Source: Cloacibacillus sp. An23
GTDB taxonomy: Bacteria > Synergistota > Synergistia > Synergistales > Synergistaceae
Length of the DNA: 64,000 bases
Assembly (NCBI RefSeq): GCF_002159945.1
Contig: NZ_NFJQ01000010.1
Span: forward strand, 1-64,000
Direction of reading: 5' to 3'
Within the stretch, counting starts at the first letter, position 1. The number at the start of each line of letters is the position of its first letter. Below, in pieces: positions 1-7,892 of this stretch. The translations under genes were made by a program, and so were the position numbers. The notes under the pieces are model-generated. The model saw only the letters and a list, made by a program, of their open reading frames with translations. It had not been told where the DNA came from and did no database searches.

Positions 1-2066
1 AGCGCGCGCATAATGAGCGCTTTGACAATTACCGCGCCGATGTCCTGCAAGAGGCCGAGCATTGCGTCGCTGAGCGACTCCGTGCCGCGGATGGCGCTCT
101 CGAAGGCGCTGCCGATGCCCGTCGGGAAATTCATGAGGCTTTCGCGCGCGTCCTCCCAGACGGCTCCGGCCTGCTGGCCCGCGGATAAATAGCGGCTCTC
201 CACGCTTGCAAGCTGCTCACCTGCGAGTTTGACCGCAAGCGGCAATTCCGCGAACTGCTGTTTGAGTGCCTCTATCTGTGCTTTGTACTGTCCTGCGCTG
301 ATAGCGCCGGATTCATAGCGTTTTTTCAGCGTGTCGAGCGTGTCCGACAGCTGCTGAGTCCCGGCAGACTGCCAGTCGCTGAAAAGCGCCTTCTCGCCGT
401 CCGTCATGTTAAATGCTCCTTTGACTTTGAGCCCAAGCTCTTCGACGCGCTGATTCAGAATGTTGAAGTAGTCCGAGTTAGAAAGAAGCCCCTGCGAGTT
501 CTCCCAGCCGAGGCCGGAAAGATACTCGCGGTCGGCGCGCTCGTATATTTCGGCGAGCTCCTTCGCGGCCTCTTTCTGTTTCTCGATGCGCGCGAGGACA
601 CGGTCGGCGTTTTCGGCGTCGAGGCGGATAGCCTCTTTCGCGGCTTTTTCGGCTTCCCGTGCCGCCGCCTTTATTTCGGCGGCGGAAGTTTTTACCGCGC
701 TGCCGGTGGAGGCAACAGAGCCCGCGAGAAATTTCGTCGGGTCGGTTTCAACTTGGAATCCGGCGCTATATTTTTGAACAATCTGCCGTGCTTGCTCCAT
801 AATGCTTAGCCCCGATTTATTTTCTGGGACTAAGTTCAGCCCGCCGCGGACTGCCGCGCCTTTACTGGAAAACAGGCCGCTGAAATCCATTTTCACATTA
901 TCAGCAACCTTGCCGACGCGCACGGAAGCCTCTTCGCCTTTGCGTGCGAGGAAATCAAAGAATCCGGCGATTCGGTCTTTCAAGTCTTCGAAAAATTTTC
1001 CGAGTTCATCCCACTTAGTCACAATCACATAAGCGGCTGCGGCAGCGACGCCGGCGACAAGAGTGAACGGCCCGCCTGCCGCAAGCATGGCTACGCCGAG
1101 CTTCGCAAGCGCCGGGATTAGCATGACCGTTATAGCTGTTGCAACGGCTGCAATCGCACCCTGTACTTCCGGCGGCACGAGCTTCTTGAACGCCTCGCGA
1201 ACGCCGCTCGTCTTTATCTCCTGTGACAGAGCGGTGAGATATGTCGAGACGTCCGACATCTTCGTTTTTAGGTCGAGTCCTTCGGTTATGGAGTCGCCTA
1301 TGCTGCGCATGATGCTTGATATGGAGTCCTGCATATTGCTGAGCTGGTACGGTATCTCGTCCGCGGACTCCTCCATGATGCCGTCGAAGCGGTCTCTCAT
1401 GCCGGTAAAAATAGCTTCAAGTGCCGTTTGTGCTGATATGGCTCCTTTTGACGCCTGCGCCTGCACTTCCGCGACGGACTGCCCAGTATAGTCAGCGAGC
1501 ATCTGCCAGCCTGCGATGCCTGTCTCAGTCAGTTGGAGCATCTCTTCGGCTGACACTTTGCCTTTTGACGCCATCTGACCGAGCGCGAGAGTTATGCGGT
1601 CTATGCCCTCCTGACCGAGGCCGAGCGCCGCAGCCGCGTTGCCGACGTTGTTGAGTATCGGGATGACGGCCTCAGCCTGGAAGCCGTAAGCCTGCAAACG
1701 TTTCGAGGCGTCGACAAGCCCCGCGAAATCGAACGGCGTTGTGGCTGCGAAGCGCTCCAGATCACGGAGATGCTTTTGCGCAGCATCGGCCGAACCTGTT
1801 AATACGGTCATAGATTTTTGGGCGACCTGAAAATCGGCGGACATTTTCACGGCGGCGACGCCAAGAGCCGTGAGGCCGGCGGCGGCATATTTTACGCTGG
1901 ACAACAGGCTCTGAGACATTCTGACTGCATTTTTCCCGAAGGTCGCGTCTATGCTCTTGTTGATGCGCTTATTCGCTTGTTCTACTCGCTGTGCGAGCTG
2001 ACTAAAGCCGCTCACGGCTGCGGAAATGTTCGCAGTTATTCTATATTGCAGAGTCGTACTTGCCAT
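1..2066 (-). CDS. Phage tail tape measure protein (partial, 3' end outside window)
   Basis: The minus strand is open from an ATG at 2066 to the left edge, giving 688 codons without a stop. The protein begins MASTTLQYRITANISAAV. Its first 200 residues read like tape-measure N-terminal domains, with an LTGSADAAQKHLRDLERFA segment and an AEEMLQLTETGIAGWQML segment. A hydrophobic stretch follows around residues 310-345, then long Lys/Glu/Ala-rich helical segments. In siphoviruses this protein sets tail length and is ejected with the DNA. It overlaps the downstream tail chaperone frame by 26 bases, the usual place for a tape measure gene. Confidence 0.88.
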   Translation of the reverse strand, partial: MASTTLQYRITANISAAVSGFSQLAQRVEQANKRINKSIDATFGKNAVRMSQSLLSSVKYAAAGLTALGVAAVKMSADFQVAQKSMTVLTGSADAAQKHLRDLERFAATTPFDFAGLVDASKRLQAYGFQAEAVIPILNNVGNAAAALGLGQEGIDRITLALGQMASKGKVSAEEMLQLTETGIAGWQMLADYTGQSVAEVQAQASKGAISAQTALEAIFTGMRDRFDGIMEESADEIPYQLSNMQDSISSIMRSIGDSITEGLDLKTKMSDVSTYLTALSQEIKTSGVREAFKKLVPPEVQGAIAAVATAITVMLIPALAKLGVAMLAAGGPFTLVAGVAAAAAYVIVTKWDELGKFFEDLKDRIAGFFDFLARKGEEASVRVGKVADNVKMDFSGLFSSKGAAVRGGLNLVPENKSGLSIMEQARQIVQKYSAGFQVETDPTKFLAGSVASTGSAVKTSAAEIKAAAREAEKAAKEAIRLDAENADRVLARIEKQKEAAKELAEIYERADREYLSGLGWENSQGLLSNSDYFNILNQRVEELGLKVKGAFNMTDGEKALFSDWQSAGTQQLSDTLDTLKKRYESGAISAGQYKAQIEALKQQFAELPLAVKLAGEQLASVESRYLSAGQQAGAVWEDARESLMNFPTGIGSAFESAIRGTESLSDAMLGLLQDIGAVIVKALIMRA

Positions 2067-2379
2067 CGCCGGCCGTCTCCTTTATCTTCTCGAGCCTGTA
2101 CCTGTTCGCCTCTTCCGGCGTCATTACGCGACCGCCTTCCCATTCGCCGCAGAGCTTCTCTATCGACGGCGGCTTTTTACCCTGATAGAGCGCCACGAAT
2201 ACGGCGAGCTCCGCGCGTTCGCGCCTCGCAAGATAGCTTTTGTAGTTGTATGCGTGGATGAGGTCGGACAGCTGACCTCTGGTAACGTGCCAGAGGTCTT
2301 CGTGGCTCAGCCCAAGCGGGCCGAGCGCCATTAGAAATAGGGACTGCCGTTCGTCTAGGCAGTCCCTTCCGCGTTTTTT
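2041..2379 (-). CDS. Tail assembly chaperone, T part, reached by -1 frameshift (gpGT-like)
   Basis: This frame encodes a 96-residue segment from the ATG at 2331 (MALGPLGLSHEDLW), but it is open further upstream to the A-rich slip site at 2373-2379. It has no obvious ribosome binding site at that ATG. The layout matches the lambda G/GT arrangement: short upstream frame, slippery heptamer, second frame, then the tape measure gene. The likely product is a fusion of about 220 residues sharing its N-terminus with the 2355-2705 protein. The GT form would bind the tape measure and recruit tail tube protein, as known for lambda; that role is inferred from position. Confidence 0.85.
   Translation of the reverse strand, partial: KKRGRDCLDERQSLFLMALGPLGLSHEDLWHVTRGQLSDLIHAYNYKSYLARRERAELAVFVALYQGKKPPSIEKLCGEWEGGRVMTPEEANRYRLEKIKETAGDGKYDSAI
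2340..2379 (-). promoter_or_regulatory. Programmed -1 frameshift signal: slippery AAAAAAC plus hairpin
   Basis: On the minus strand the heptamer A AAA AAC (2373-2379) is in X XXY YYZ phase. After a 6-base spacer comes a perfect 9-bp stem, GGGACTGCC (2358-2366 in minus sense) pairing with GGCAGTCCC (2340-2348), with a 9-base loop that holds the zero-frame stop. The -1 frame is open straight through into the 2331 ORF. These are the textbook elements of a -1 frameshift. Confidence 0.9.
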
Positions 2380-2705
2380 GCGTCTTCGCCGTTCTGCGTG
2401 GCGAGCGGAATGATGCGCAGGACGAACGAGTTTGTGAGCTCGCCGACTATATCTGCGTACACTGCCGGATAGTCGCCGTCGGCCTGGTCCAGTATCGCGC
2501 CGGCGCGTTCGAGCGTCATACCGCGATTGTTCGCAAGCAGTACGGCCCAGAATATAGCGCGGATGAGACGCAGGTCCAGCACGCCATTCGAAATCTGCTG
2601 CATGATAGCACTGAGCGGCTGATGCATCGTGTCCTCAAGCATACAGACCGCGTTGAGGCCGAACTCGATTTTATAGTTTTTACCGTTTATAGTGACTTCT
2701 CGCAT
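2355..2705 (-). CDS. Tail assembly chaperone, G part
   Basis: A 116-residue protein starting MREVTINGKNYKIEFGLNAV, consistent with the small tail assembly chaperones found between the tail tube and tape measure genes of siphoviruses. It is mostly helical and non-catalytic. Its last codons contain A AAA AAC in the reading phase needed for a -1 slip, and its own stop codon lies in the loop of a 9-bp hairpin. Most ribosomes should make this short form and a minority the G-T fusion. It follows the tail tube gene with an 11-base gap. Confidence 0.85.
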   Translation of the reverse strand: MREVTINGKNYKIEFGLNAVCMLEDTMHQPLSAIMQQISNGVLDLRLIRAIFWAVLLANNRGMTLERAGAILDQADGDYPAVYADIVGELTNSFVLRIIPLATQNGEDAKNAEGTA

Positions 2706-2716
2706 GACTGTCCCTC

Positions 2717-3142
2717 CTAGACGCTCGCCTGCGCGGTGCTGTCGACGTCGCCGCCGGCGACGAAAGTGACGGCGGCCTCGACGCGCCCGTCGACCGACGC
2801 CGAGTAAGAGAGACCCGTTATATAGGCCGGTATCTTATCCTGCGGCTTCGACGCGCCCGTGCCGTCCGGACGGTAGAAGATGTATATGAGCGTGTCGTCT
2901 TTCTGCGCTCCCTCAATGAGCTGGAGCGTCTCGCTCTCGGGGTCTACGATTATCGTAAACTCGCCGCGTGCATCTCCCTGCCCCGGGACGTACTGCTTGT
3001 TTTTGTCGAAAACTCCGGTCACGTCCACTTCTGTTTTACTTTTGTCGTAGCTCCAGCTCGCCAGGGCTTCGAGGAGGTCGGGCTCGCCGACTCCGTCTTC
3101 CGAGACCATGAGCTGAGCGTTTTTTGCAAGCTGTCTGGCCAT
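2717..3142 (-). CDS. Major tail tube protein
   Basis: A 141-residue protein (MARQLAKNAQLMVSEDGVGE) in the slot of the tail tube gene, between the tail terminator (DUF3168) and the tail chaperones. The sequence alternates short beta-like segments, for example GEFTIIVDPE and YITGLSYSASVDGRVEA, which fits the gpV/Hcp-like beta-barrel that polymerises into the tail tube. No catalytic motif is seen. Its start overlaps the upstream stop by one base. The call rests on synteny and fold-like pattern rather than a signature motif. Confidence 0.75.
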   Translation of the reverse strand: MARQLAKNAQLMVSEDGVGEPDLLEALASWSYDKSKTEVDVTGVFDKNKQYVPGQGDARGEFTIIVDPESETLQLIEGAQKDDTLIYIFYRPDGTGASKPQDKIPAYITGLSYSASVDGRVEAAVTFVAGGDVDSTAQASV

Positions 3143-3522
3143 CAGTCAGTCCTCCTGTCGTAATATCGTATCGTCGCGACGCCGTGCCACCAGTCGGGTT
3201 CGGCGGCGTCGCGCATTATCTCTATGCCGTCGTAGAGCGCCCAAGAGGGCACTGCGGCGATTATCAGGTCGTTGATTTCAAGTATCTGCTTGCGCCCGCC
3301 AGCGGAGGCGCTTGCGCGCGCCCATACGTCGAGGTCGACCGTCACCTCTGAGCCGCTGTTATCTAGGAGTTCGTCATTAACGCTCTGCACCGACGCGACG
3401 GCGATGTACGGAGACGCCGCGTCGTCCGGCGGCTCGTCGTATATGCCGCTGACCTTCGCCATGAGCGCCTCGTTCTCCGCGAGCGCCTTATAGAGCTCGC
3501 CGTATTTCATAAGATCAGACAT
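3142..3522 (-). CDS. DUF3168-type tail terminator protein
   Basis: A 126-residue protein beginning MSDLMKYGELYKALAENEAL. It contains the conserved YIAVASVQS, VTVDLDVWARAS and HGVATIRYYDR pattern of the DUF3168 / gpU-like family. These proteins form a hexamer that caps the growing tail tube and joins it to the head. Length is normal. It sits between the HK97 gp10-like gene, which it overlaps by 8 bases, and the tail tube gene, as in most HK97-like morphogenesis operons. Confidence 0.8.
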   Translation of the reverse strand: MSDLMKYGELYKALAENEALMAKVSGIYDEPPDDAASPYIAVASVQSVNDELLDNSGSEVTVDLDVWARASASAGGRKQILEINDLIIAAVPSWALYDGIEIMRDAAEPDWWHGVATIRYYDRRTD

Positions 3523-3946
3523 CTTTGAGCGCCTCCTTCATGGCATCTGTCAGCTCTTTGCGAATAAGCCGCTGCTTTGCCTTGACTGCCGGCCGCAGAA
3601 AGGGCTGCGCGGGGACTGTCTTGCTCCCCTGTTTATGTCCGTATTCAACTGCGGTCGCGTAGTAAACGCGCGCGCCTGCGCGCTGTTTTTTCGTCCTCCG
3701 CTTCGTGCGGCGCGATGTCTCTGGATAGTCGGCATATACGACGCCGCTTAGGTCGTCTTTCCATGTCCGCGCCTTTATGGAGTTGCGCAGCGCGCCGGTT
3801 TTCACCGGCGCAAGCCGTTTCGCCTCGTCGCGTACGGCGTCCGTCGCAGTGCGGAGATGTGGATAGACGCAGTCTCGGAGCGCACCTTTCGCTAGCTTGC
3901 GCAAGTCTCGGATGGCTTCTTCGGGCATTTTTATGCTGCGCGCCAC
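3515..3946 (-). CDS. HK97 gp10-family head-tail joining protein
   Basis: A 143-residue basic protein. The hallmark of the gp10/HK97 family is visible: an APVKTGALRNSIKA segment near residues 46-59 and, toward the C-terminus, a YYATAVEYGH followed by PAQPFLRPAV. Members of this family lie at the head-tail junction or act as minor tail components. It follows the head closure gene by 6 bases and overlaps the next gene. The RRTKRRTKKQR stretch is unusually basic and could contact DNA in the neck; that is speculative. Confidence 0.82.
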   Translation of the reverse strand: MARSIKMPEEAIRDLRKLAKGALRDCVYPHLRTATDAVRDEAKRLAPVKTGALRNSIKARTWKDDLSGVVYADYPETSRRTKRRTKKQRAGARVYYATAVEYGHKQGSKTVPAQPFLRPAVKAKQRLIRKELTDAMKEALKDV

Positions 3947-3952
3947 TGTATT

Positions 3953-4270
3953 CTACGCCTCCATCCTGCAATCCATCTCGCATACGGCGTGCGCATAGTC
4001 CGGCCGCACGGCGCGGACGGTGAGCGTTTTGCCGCGCCATGTTATCACGTCGCCGTTTTCCGGCTCGATTTTGCCGAGCTGAATCGTGACCTGGTGCGTG
4101 CGCAGCTCGAGGTCACGGCCGGAGATGATTCCGCTGCGCGAGCGCGTCGCCGTGACCTTCGCCCAGCAGTCGCAGAGCTTTTCAAGCGTACGCACCGAGC
4201 CGCCTATGCCGTCGTCGCTTGTCTTCGGCCTTGATATGGTTATCCGCTCCCTCAGCTCGCCCGGGTTCAT
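3953..4270 (-). CDS. Phage head closure / head-tail adaptor protein (SPP1 gp16-like)
   Basis: A 105-residue protein with the family's N-terminus, MNPGELRERITISRP, and a middle WAKVTATRSRSG segment. The GDVITWRGKTLTVRAV part matches the small beta-barrel of head completion proteins. In the virion it sits below the connector ring and seals the filled capsid. It overlaps the upstream connector gene by 4 bases (ATGA), so translation is probably coupled. Confidence 0.8.
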   Translation of the reverse strand: MNPGELRERITISRPKTSDDGIGGSVRTLEKLCDCWAKVTATRSRSGIISGRDLELRTHQVTIQLGKIEPENGDVITWRGKTLTVRAVRPDYAHAVCEMDCRMEA

Positions 4271-4584
4271 GCGTAGTCACCGCAGCCTTCAATGTGCGCG
4301 AGTATCGCGTCCACTGTGTGGCGCACCGGCGACTGCGCCGCGGAGCCGGACGAGACTATTTCACGACTCTCGTACCAGTGCGCGACCATAAGCTTGACGC
4401 ACTGGCGGTACAGTTCGTCGTCGGCGAGCGCGAGAGGCTCGCCGTCTTTGACGAGCCTCTGCGTTTTGCTCACCTTGCCCGCGATATACGCCTCCGCCGC
4501 CGCGAGCTGACTTTTTATCAGCGCGTCGTCCGTGTCGTCCGGGACGCGAAGATAGAGCTTAAGGTCGTCGAGCGTGAGCGGCAT
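4267..4584 (-). CDS. Head-tail connector protein (HK97 gp6-like)
   Basis: A 105-residue protein beginning MPLTLDDLKLYLRVPDDTDD, the usual opening of gp6-like DNA packaging/connector proteins, followed by a helical SQLAAAEAYIAG segment. It forms a ring beneath the portal. It starts 3 bases after the stop of the Ig-like extension of the capsid gene, which argues that the extension is translated as part of the capsid gene rather than from a separate gene. Confidence 0.82.
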   Translation of the reverse strand: MPLTLDDLKLYLRVPDDTDDALIKSQLAAAEAYIAGKVSKTQRLVKDGEPLALADDELYRQCVKLMVAHWYESREIVSSGSAAQSPVRHTVDAILAHIEGCGDYA

Positions 4585-4587
4585 GGC

Positions 4588-4857
4588 TTACGCCCCCACG
4601 GTGATTTTGACGCTGAACGTCCCCGTGTCGGCCGTGACGGCGAAGGTGTGCTCCGCCTCGCCGAGAGTTGAGAGATAGTCGTCGAGGAACGTCAGCTTCC
4701 CTCCGCTGAAGGTGTAGTTCGTGCTCTCGACCGTCGCCGGCGTCTCGTCCTTAATTCCCGTTATGCTGTTCGCCCCTGTAACCGTAAACACCACGTCGGC
4801 CGGGCTGCCCTTGCTGAACGTGGCTGATTCAGGGTCTACGGTTACGCTGATTTTTTT
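4588..4857 (-). CDS. Ig/X2-like domain appended to the major capsid protein by -1 frameshift
   Basis: About 87 codons encode a beta-sandwich-like domain from ISVTVDPESATFSKGSPAD to a SVKITVGA end. The NYTFSGGKLTFLDDYLSTL segment resembles X2/Ig-like modules. There is no ATG, GTG or TTG in this frame close to the domain, so no independent start is visible. The frame instead joins the capsid frame at A AAA AAA (4851-4857): a one-base backward slip changes ...YLKKSA-stop into ...YLKKISVTV. Phage Ig-like domains made this way are known; they decorate the capsid surface and may bind carbohydrate. Confidence 0.82.
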   Translation of the reverse strand, partial: KKISVTVDPESATFSKGSPADVVFTVTGANSITGIKDETPATVESTNYTFSGGKLTFLDDYLSTLGEAEHTFAVTADTGTFSVKITVGA

Positions 4858-6059
4858 AGGTACACGAACGCCTTCGTGGTTATCGGCTTGCCGTCGAGTA
4901 TCGCGTAGCCCATGAACTCCGTCTGGCGCTTCGTCATATACTCGTCGCGGAGCAGCGAGATTTCCTCCTGCACGTTCATGCGGTAGCCGCGCTGGACGTT
5001 CGCAAGCAGCATGGCGTCCGCCGGAACCGCGTCCTCCTCGTAGACGACATGGCCGAAGAGCCTGCCGACGCCGCCGGAGATAACGTCGGCGATGAAGTAC
5101 GGGCGTCCCGTTTCGTCGAGAAGGTTCGCGAGTACGTTCCATATGAACGAGTTCTTGGCGTAAATGACGGCGCCGGAAGAATATCCGCTGCGTATCTTGC
5201 CCATGAACTCCGTGAGCTTCGCGTAGTCGACCTCGTCGGTGCTCGCCGTCCACGTCATGACCTGCGGCGTGCTGCTCTCGGCCTCGAGCGCAGTGACTAT
5301 GCCCTGCGGCTGATTGGTCCCGGTGCCGGAGACGACGGCGGCCGCGAGCGCGTTGCCCATCTTCTCGGCGATGAGGTTCGCGATATAGGTCAGGAACGCG
5401 TCTATGGACATCTTTTCGAGTTTCCACGAGATGAGTATCGACTTCGCGAGCTCATATCCGTCGAGCACTATCGAATCGAGCTCGAAGGAGCCGGACGTGA
5501 CCTCGGTCGATTCGTTGTACCACGTCGCGTTGTCTCCGCCGTCCTTTTCGCGCGGATAGGTGAGCTTGCCTTTGACGTAGGTCTTTGGCACGACGCGGAG
5601 TATCGGGTGCGCCTCGCCCATCTCCTTCCATATCTGCTCTACGAGGGTGTTCGGTATGACGATGGTGTGCGTTGAGGCGGTCTGGAGCGCGCCGTGTACT
5701 TCTAGGCCGTTGTTCATGCGCGCGAACACCGCGCTCTCGTCGGCGTTGAGCGGCTGGTTCATGAGCGTGCGTGCGAAGGCGGTGCGGTAAAGCGCCTCTT
5801 CGTCCCGCGGGCCGCCGGTCTTCTCGGCGGATTTCGCGCCCTCCGGTTCGACGCTCTTGTCTTCGATATTCACCGGAGCGCTGACCTTCATCGCGAGTAG
5901 CGCGTTGAGGCTCGCGGCTTCCTTGTCGTGCTTTTCTTTATCCGCGTCGAGCGACTCTATCGCCTCGCGCTTCTCCTTCGCGAGCGCGAGGTCGCCCGAG
6001 TTGAGGGCCTCGCGCGCTTCGTCCATAAGTTTCTGGCGCTTTTCTATGTAATCTTTCAT
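4842..6059 (-). CDS. HK97-family major capsid protein
   Basis: A 405-residue protein. Residues 1-60 are a charged helical region (MKDYIEKRQKLMDEAREALN) like the scaffold/delta domain that a prohead protease removes. The rest reads as the HK97 fold, with the N-arm PNTLVEQIWKEMGEAHPILR, the KLTYPREKDGG region, and a C-terminal YRMNVQEEISLLRDEYMTKR. It lies directly after a ClpP-like protease gene, as expected for a capsid matured by cleavage. A minority of product probably carries the frameshifted Ig-like extension, giving about 490 residues. Confidence 0.93.
   Translation of the reverse strand: MKDYIEKRQKLMDEAREALNSGDLALAKEKREAIESLDADKEKHDKEAASLNALLAMKVSAPVNIEDKSVEPEGAKSAEKTGGPRDEEALYRTAFARTLMNQPLNADESAVFARMNNGLEVHGALQTASTHTIVIPNTLVEQIWKEMGEAHPILRVVPKTYVKGKLTYPREKDGGDNATWYNESTEVTSGSFELDSIVLDGYELAKSILISWKLEKMSIDAFLTYIANLIAEKMGNALAAAVVSGTGTNQPQGIVTALEAESSTPQVMTWTASTDEVDYAKLTEFMGKIRSGYSSGAVIYAKNSFIWNVLANLLDETGRPYFIADVISGGVGRLFGHVVYEEDAVPADAMLLANVQRGYRMNVQEEISLLRDEYMTKRQTEFMGYAILDGKPITTKAFVYLKKSA
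4851..4857 (-). promoter_or_regulatory. Slippery heptamer AAAAAAA at the end of the capsid gene
   Basis: On the minus strand the capsid frame reads CTA AAA AAA TCA GCG TAA, so the seven A's are in A AAA AAA phase, suited to a -1 slip. I see no strong hairpin just downstream. A purine-rich GAAGG lies 13 bases upstream of the heptamer and could act as an internal Shine-Dalgarno stimulator, as in dnaX; that part is inference. Confidence 0.75.
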
Positions 6060-6062
6060 TTC

Positions 6063-6731
6063 TTATCCTCCTGTGTTTTTCATTTCAAGCAGCCGGAGCC
6101 GCTCGTATTCCATAGACGCGGCGTATATCGCGCCCGCGTTCTTTGTGCAGGCCGCCATCTGTATAGGCGGCTTGATACTCACTCCGCGAAAGAGCGCGGC
6201 AGTCTCCGCCGCGGAAAGGTAGCTTTCCTTGCCCATGAGCTCTATTACTCGCTCAAGGTCGTCCGTCACGTTGAGCCGCTCGGAGTAAACCGACACAACG
6301 GCGTTGTCGACTTTTGCAAGCAGCTCAGCGTAGCGCGCAAGTTCTTCCGTGTTGCCGGAAACCGAAGCCCACGCGCGGTGAATCATGAGCATCGTATTTT
6401 CGGGCATCTCGATGACGTCGCCCGCCATCGCTATGACGCTTGCGATGCTCGCGGCGATGCCGTCGACGTGGACCGTCTTGCGCCCCTTGTAGCGGCTCAG
6501 CATGTTGTAGATTGCCATGCCGGCGAAGACGGAGCCGCCGGGAGAGTTGATGTAGATGTGCAGATGCTCGCTGCTAAGCCCGTCGAGCATCCGGCGGATG
6601 GCCTCGGGGTATTTGTCTGCCGAGCTCCACGCCTCCCACCAGTCGGAGACGATTTCGCCGTAAAAGTAGAGCGCCGCGTCTCCGTTTGCGAGATTCCGCA
6701 CTCGGAGCAGCGTGCTGAGGTTCTCCTTCAT
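6063..6731 (-). CDS. ClpP-like head maturation protease
   Basis: A 222-residue serine protease of the ClpP/crotonase fold. Visible landmarks are the oxyanion segment YINSPGGSVFAGMAIYN, the nucleophile region GIAASIASVIAMAGD (Ser of the ASIAS motif) and the catalytic His in MLMIHRAW. It would cleave the capsid scaffold domain during prohead maturation. It overlaps the portal stop by 4 bases and is 3 bases from the capsid gene. Residues 1-35 are an extra N-terminal strand region common in phage members. Confidence 0.92.
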   Translation of the reverse strand: MKENLSTLLRVRNLANGDAALYFYGEIVSDWWEAWSSADKYPEAIRRMLDGLSSEHLHIYINSPGGSVFAGMAIYNMLSRYKGRKTVHVDGIAASIASVIAMAGDVIEMPENTMLMIHRAWASVSGNTEELARYAELLAKVDNAVVSVYSERLNVTDDLERVIELMGKESYLSAAETAALFRGVSIKPPIQMAACTKNAGAIYAASMEYERLRLLEMKNTGG

Positions 6732-7882
6732 TCTTCCTCACCTCCTCCGCCGACGACGGCCGTGTCGAGCCGCCTTATCGGTCTGTCGCCGCCTTCGATT
6801 GGCGCCATGTTCAGCACTTCGCGCCACTCGTTGGGCGTCATCGCACCGCGGTCTACCATCTGGAGCAGGTTGAGCTTCGTGCTCATCGAGGCGTATTGCA
6901 GGCTGTTCGCGCCAAAGGTGATGCGGTGTCCGGCCTGGCGCTCTCGCGGCGAAAATAGCTTCCGCGTAAACTCGTCGCTCATCTGCTTGGCGACCGGCTC
7001 AATCTGTGCCTCGTAGAAGGCGTTCCACTCGTCCTCGGTGTATGAGTTCTGCACGATGTTCTGATTGACGCCGAAAAAGCTGTATATGCGGCGCTCCGTC
7101 CTGTCGGTCTGGAGGACGTTCGGGACGTAGTCGTTCGGCTTTATCTGCTGCACCTCGGCTTTCGCGTCGGTCGCGGCGACGCCCGTGCCGTTGCCTTCGG
7201 TTGAGAGGTACATCTCCGCGAAGTTCTCGGCCTGCTTTTTAAGGTCTTCCGGCCTTATCGTCTGGTTCCATTTGACGAGCCAGCGGATTATCGCGCCGTT
7301 TTTGATGGCGTCCATGAGCCCCTTGTCGCTGGTACCGACCAGCTCCATCAGCGGCGTGAGCGCCTCCTGCGCGCTCGTCCCAAAGATGTCGTTCTCGTAG
7401 TAGTCGCGCCGCAGGTGTATCACGTCGCGATACGGGTACGTCACCATACGCCCGTTGCGCAGCACGAAGCGCAGATAGAGGTTATAGCCCCTGTCGTAGA
7501 TAGCCTCGGCGCTCATGACCGGCAGCGGATACAGCTCTATCGGATAGCCGTTATGGTCGCGGTTGATATAGGCGAAGGCGTTTCGGTTGAGCGTGAGCTG
7601 CGCGGCGAGTTTTTCCTGGAGCATACAGCCCGCCATGTAGGGATTCGGTTCCGTGAGGATTTTGCGGATGTAAAAATAATCCGCCTCGTCGCCCTCCGCC
7701 TTGACGTGTACCGGCGTGAGCTTGCCGATGGCTGATACGTGCGGCTGTATGCAGCTGCGCAGGATGTCGGACTTGTAGAGCTCTCCGCCCCACTGGTAAT
7801 AACCGTTGCCTCTGTCCTGTATGACTTCGTAGCGTACGCGGCTCGGGGCGCGGTTAAAAATCTTCGCAAGCCACTTAAACAT
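6728..7882 (-). CDS. Phage portal protein (HK97 gp3 family)
   Basis: A portal of about 384 residues. I prefer the ATG at 7882 because a GAGG lies 8 bases upstream; in-frame GTG and ATG codons just upstream could also serve. The sequence has typical portal segments: GYYQWGGELYKSDILRSCI near the N-terminus, AAQLTLNRNAFAYINRD, PYRDVIHLRRDYYENDIFG, and YSFFGVNQNIVQNSYTEDEW in the stem/wing region. It forms the dodecameric DNA channel and docks the terminase. The order is TerS, TerL, portal, protease, capsid. Confidence 0.93.
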   Translation of the reverse strand: MFKWLAKIFNRAPSRVRYEVIQDRGNGYYQWGGELYKSDILRSCIQPHVSAIGKLTPVHVKAEGDEADYFYIRKILTEPNPYMAGCMLQEKLAAQLTLNRNAFAYINRDHNGYPIELYPLPVMSAEAIYDRGYNLYLRFVLRNGRMVTYPYRDVIHLRRDYYENDIFGTSAQEALTPLMELVGTSDKGLMDAIKNGAIIRWLVKWNQTIRPEDLKKQAENFAEMYLSTEGNGTGVAATDAKAEVQQIKPNDYVPNVLQTDRTERRIYSFFGVNQNIVQNSYTEDEWNAFYEAQIEPVAKQMSDEFTRKLFSPRERQAGHRITFGANSLQYASMSTKLNLLQMVDRGAMTPNEWREVLNMAPIEGGDRPIRRLDTAVVGGGGEEE

Positions 7883-7892
7883 GGGCATCACC

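Noticed and set aside
4588-5427. The full 279-codon frame as one independent protein
   Set aside because: Its first two thirds are an out-of-frame reading of the capsid gene. Only the last 87 codons encode a domain, reached by frameshift.
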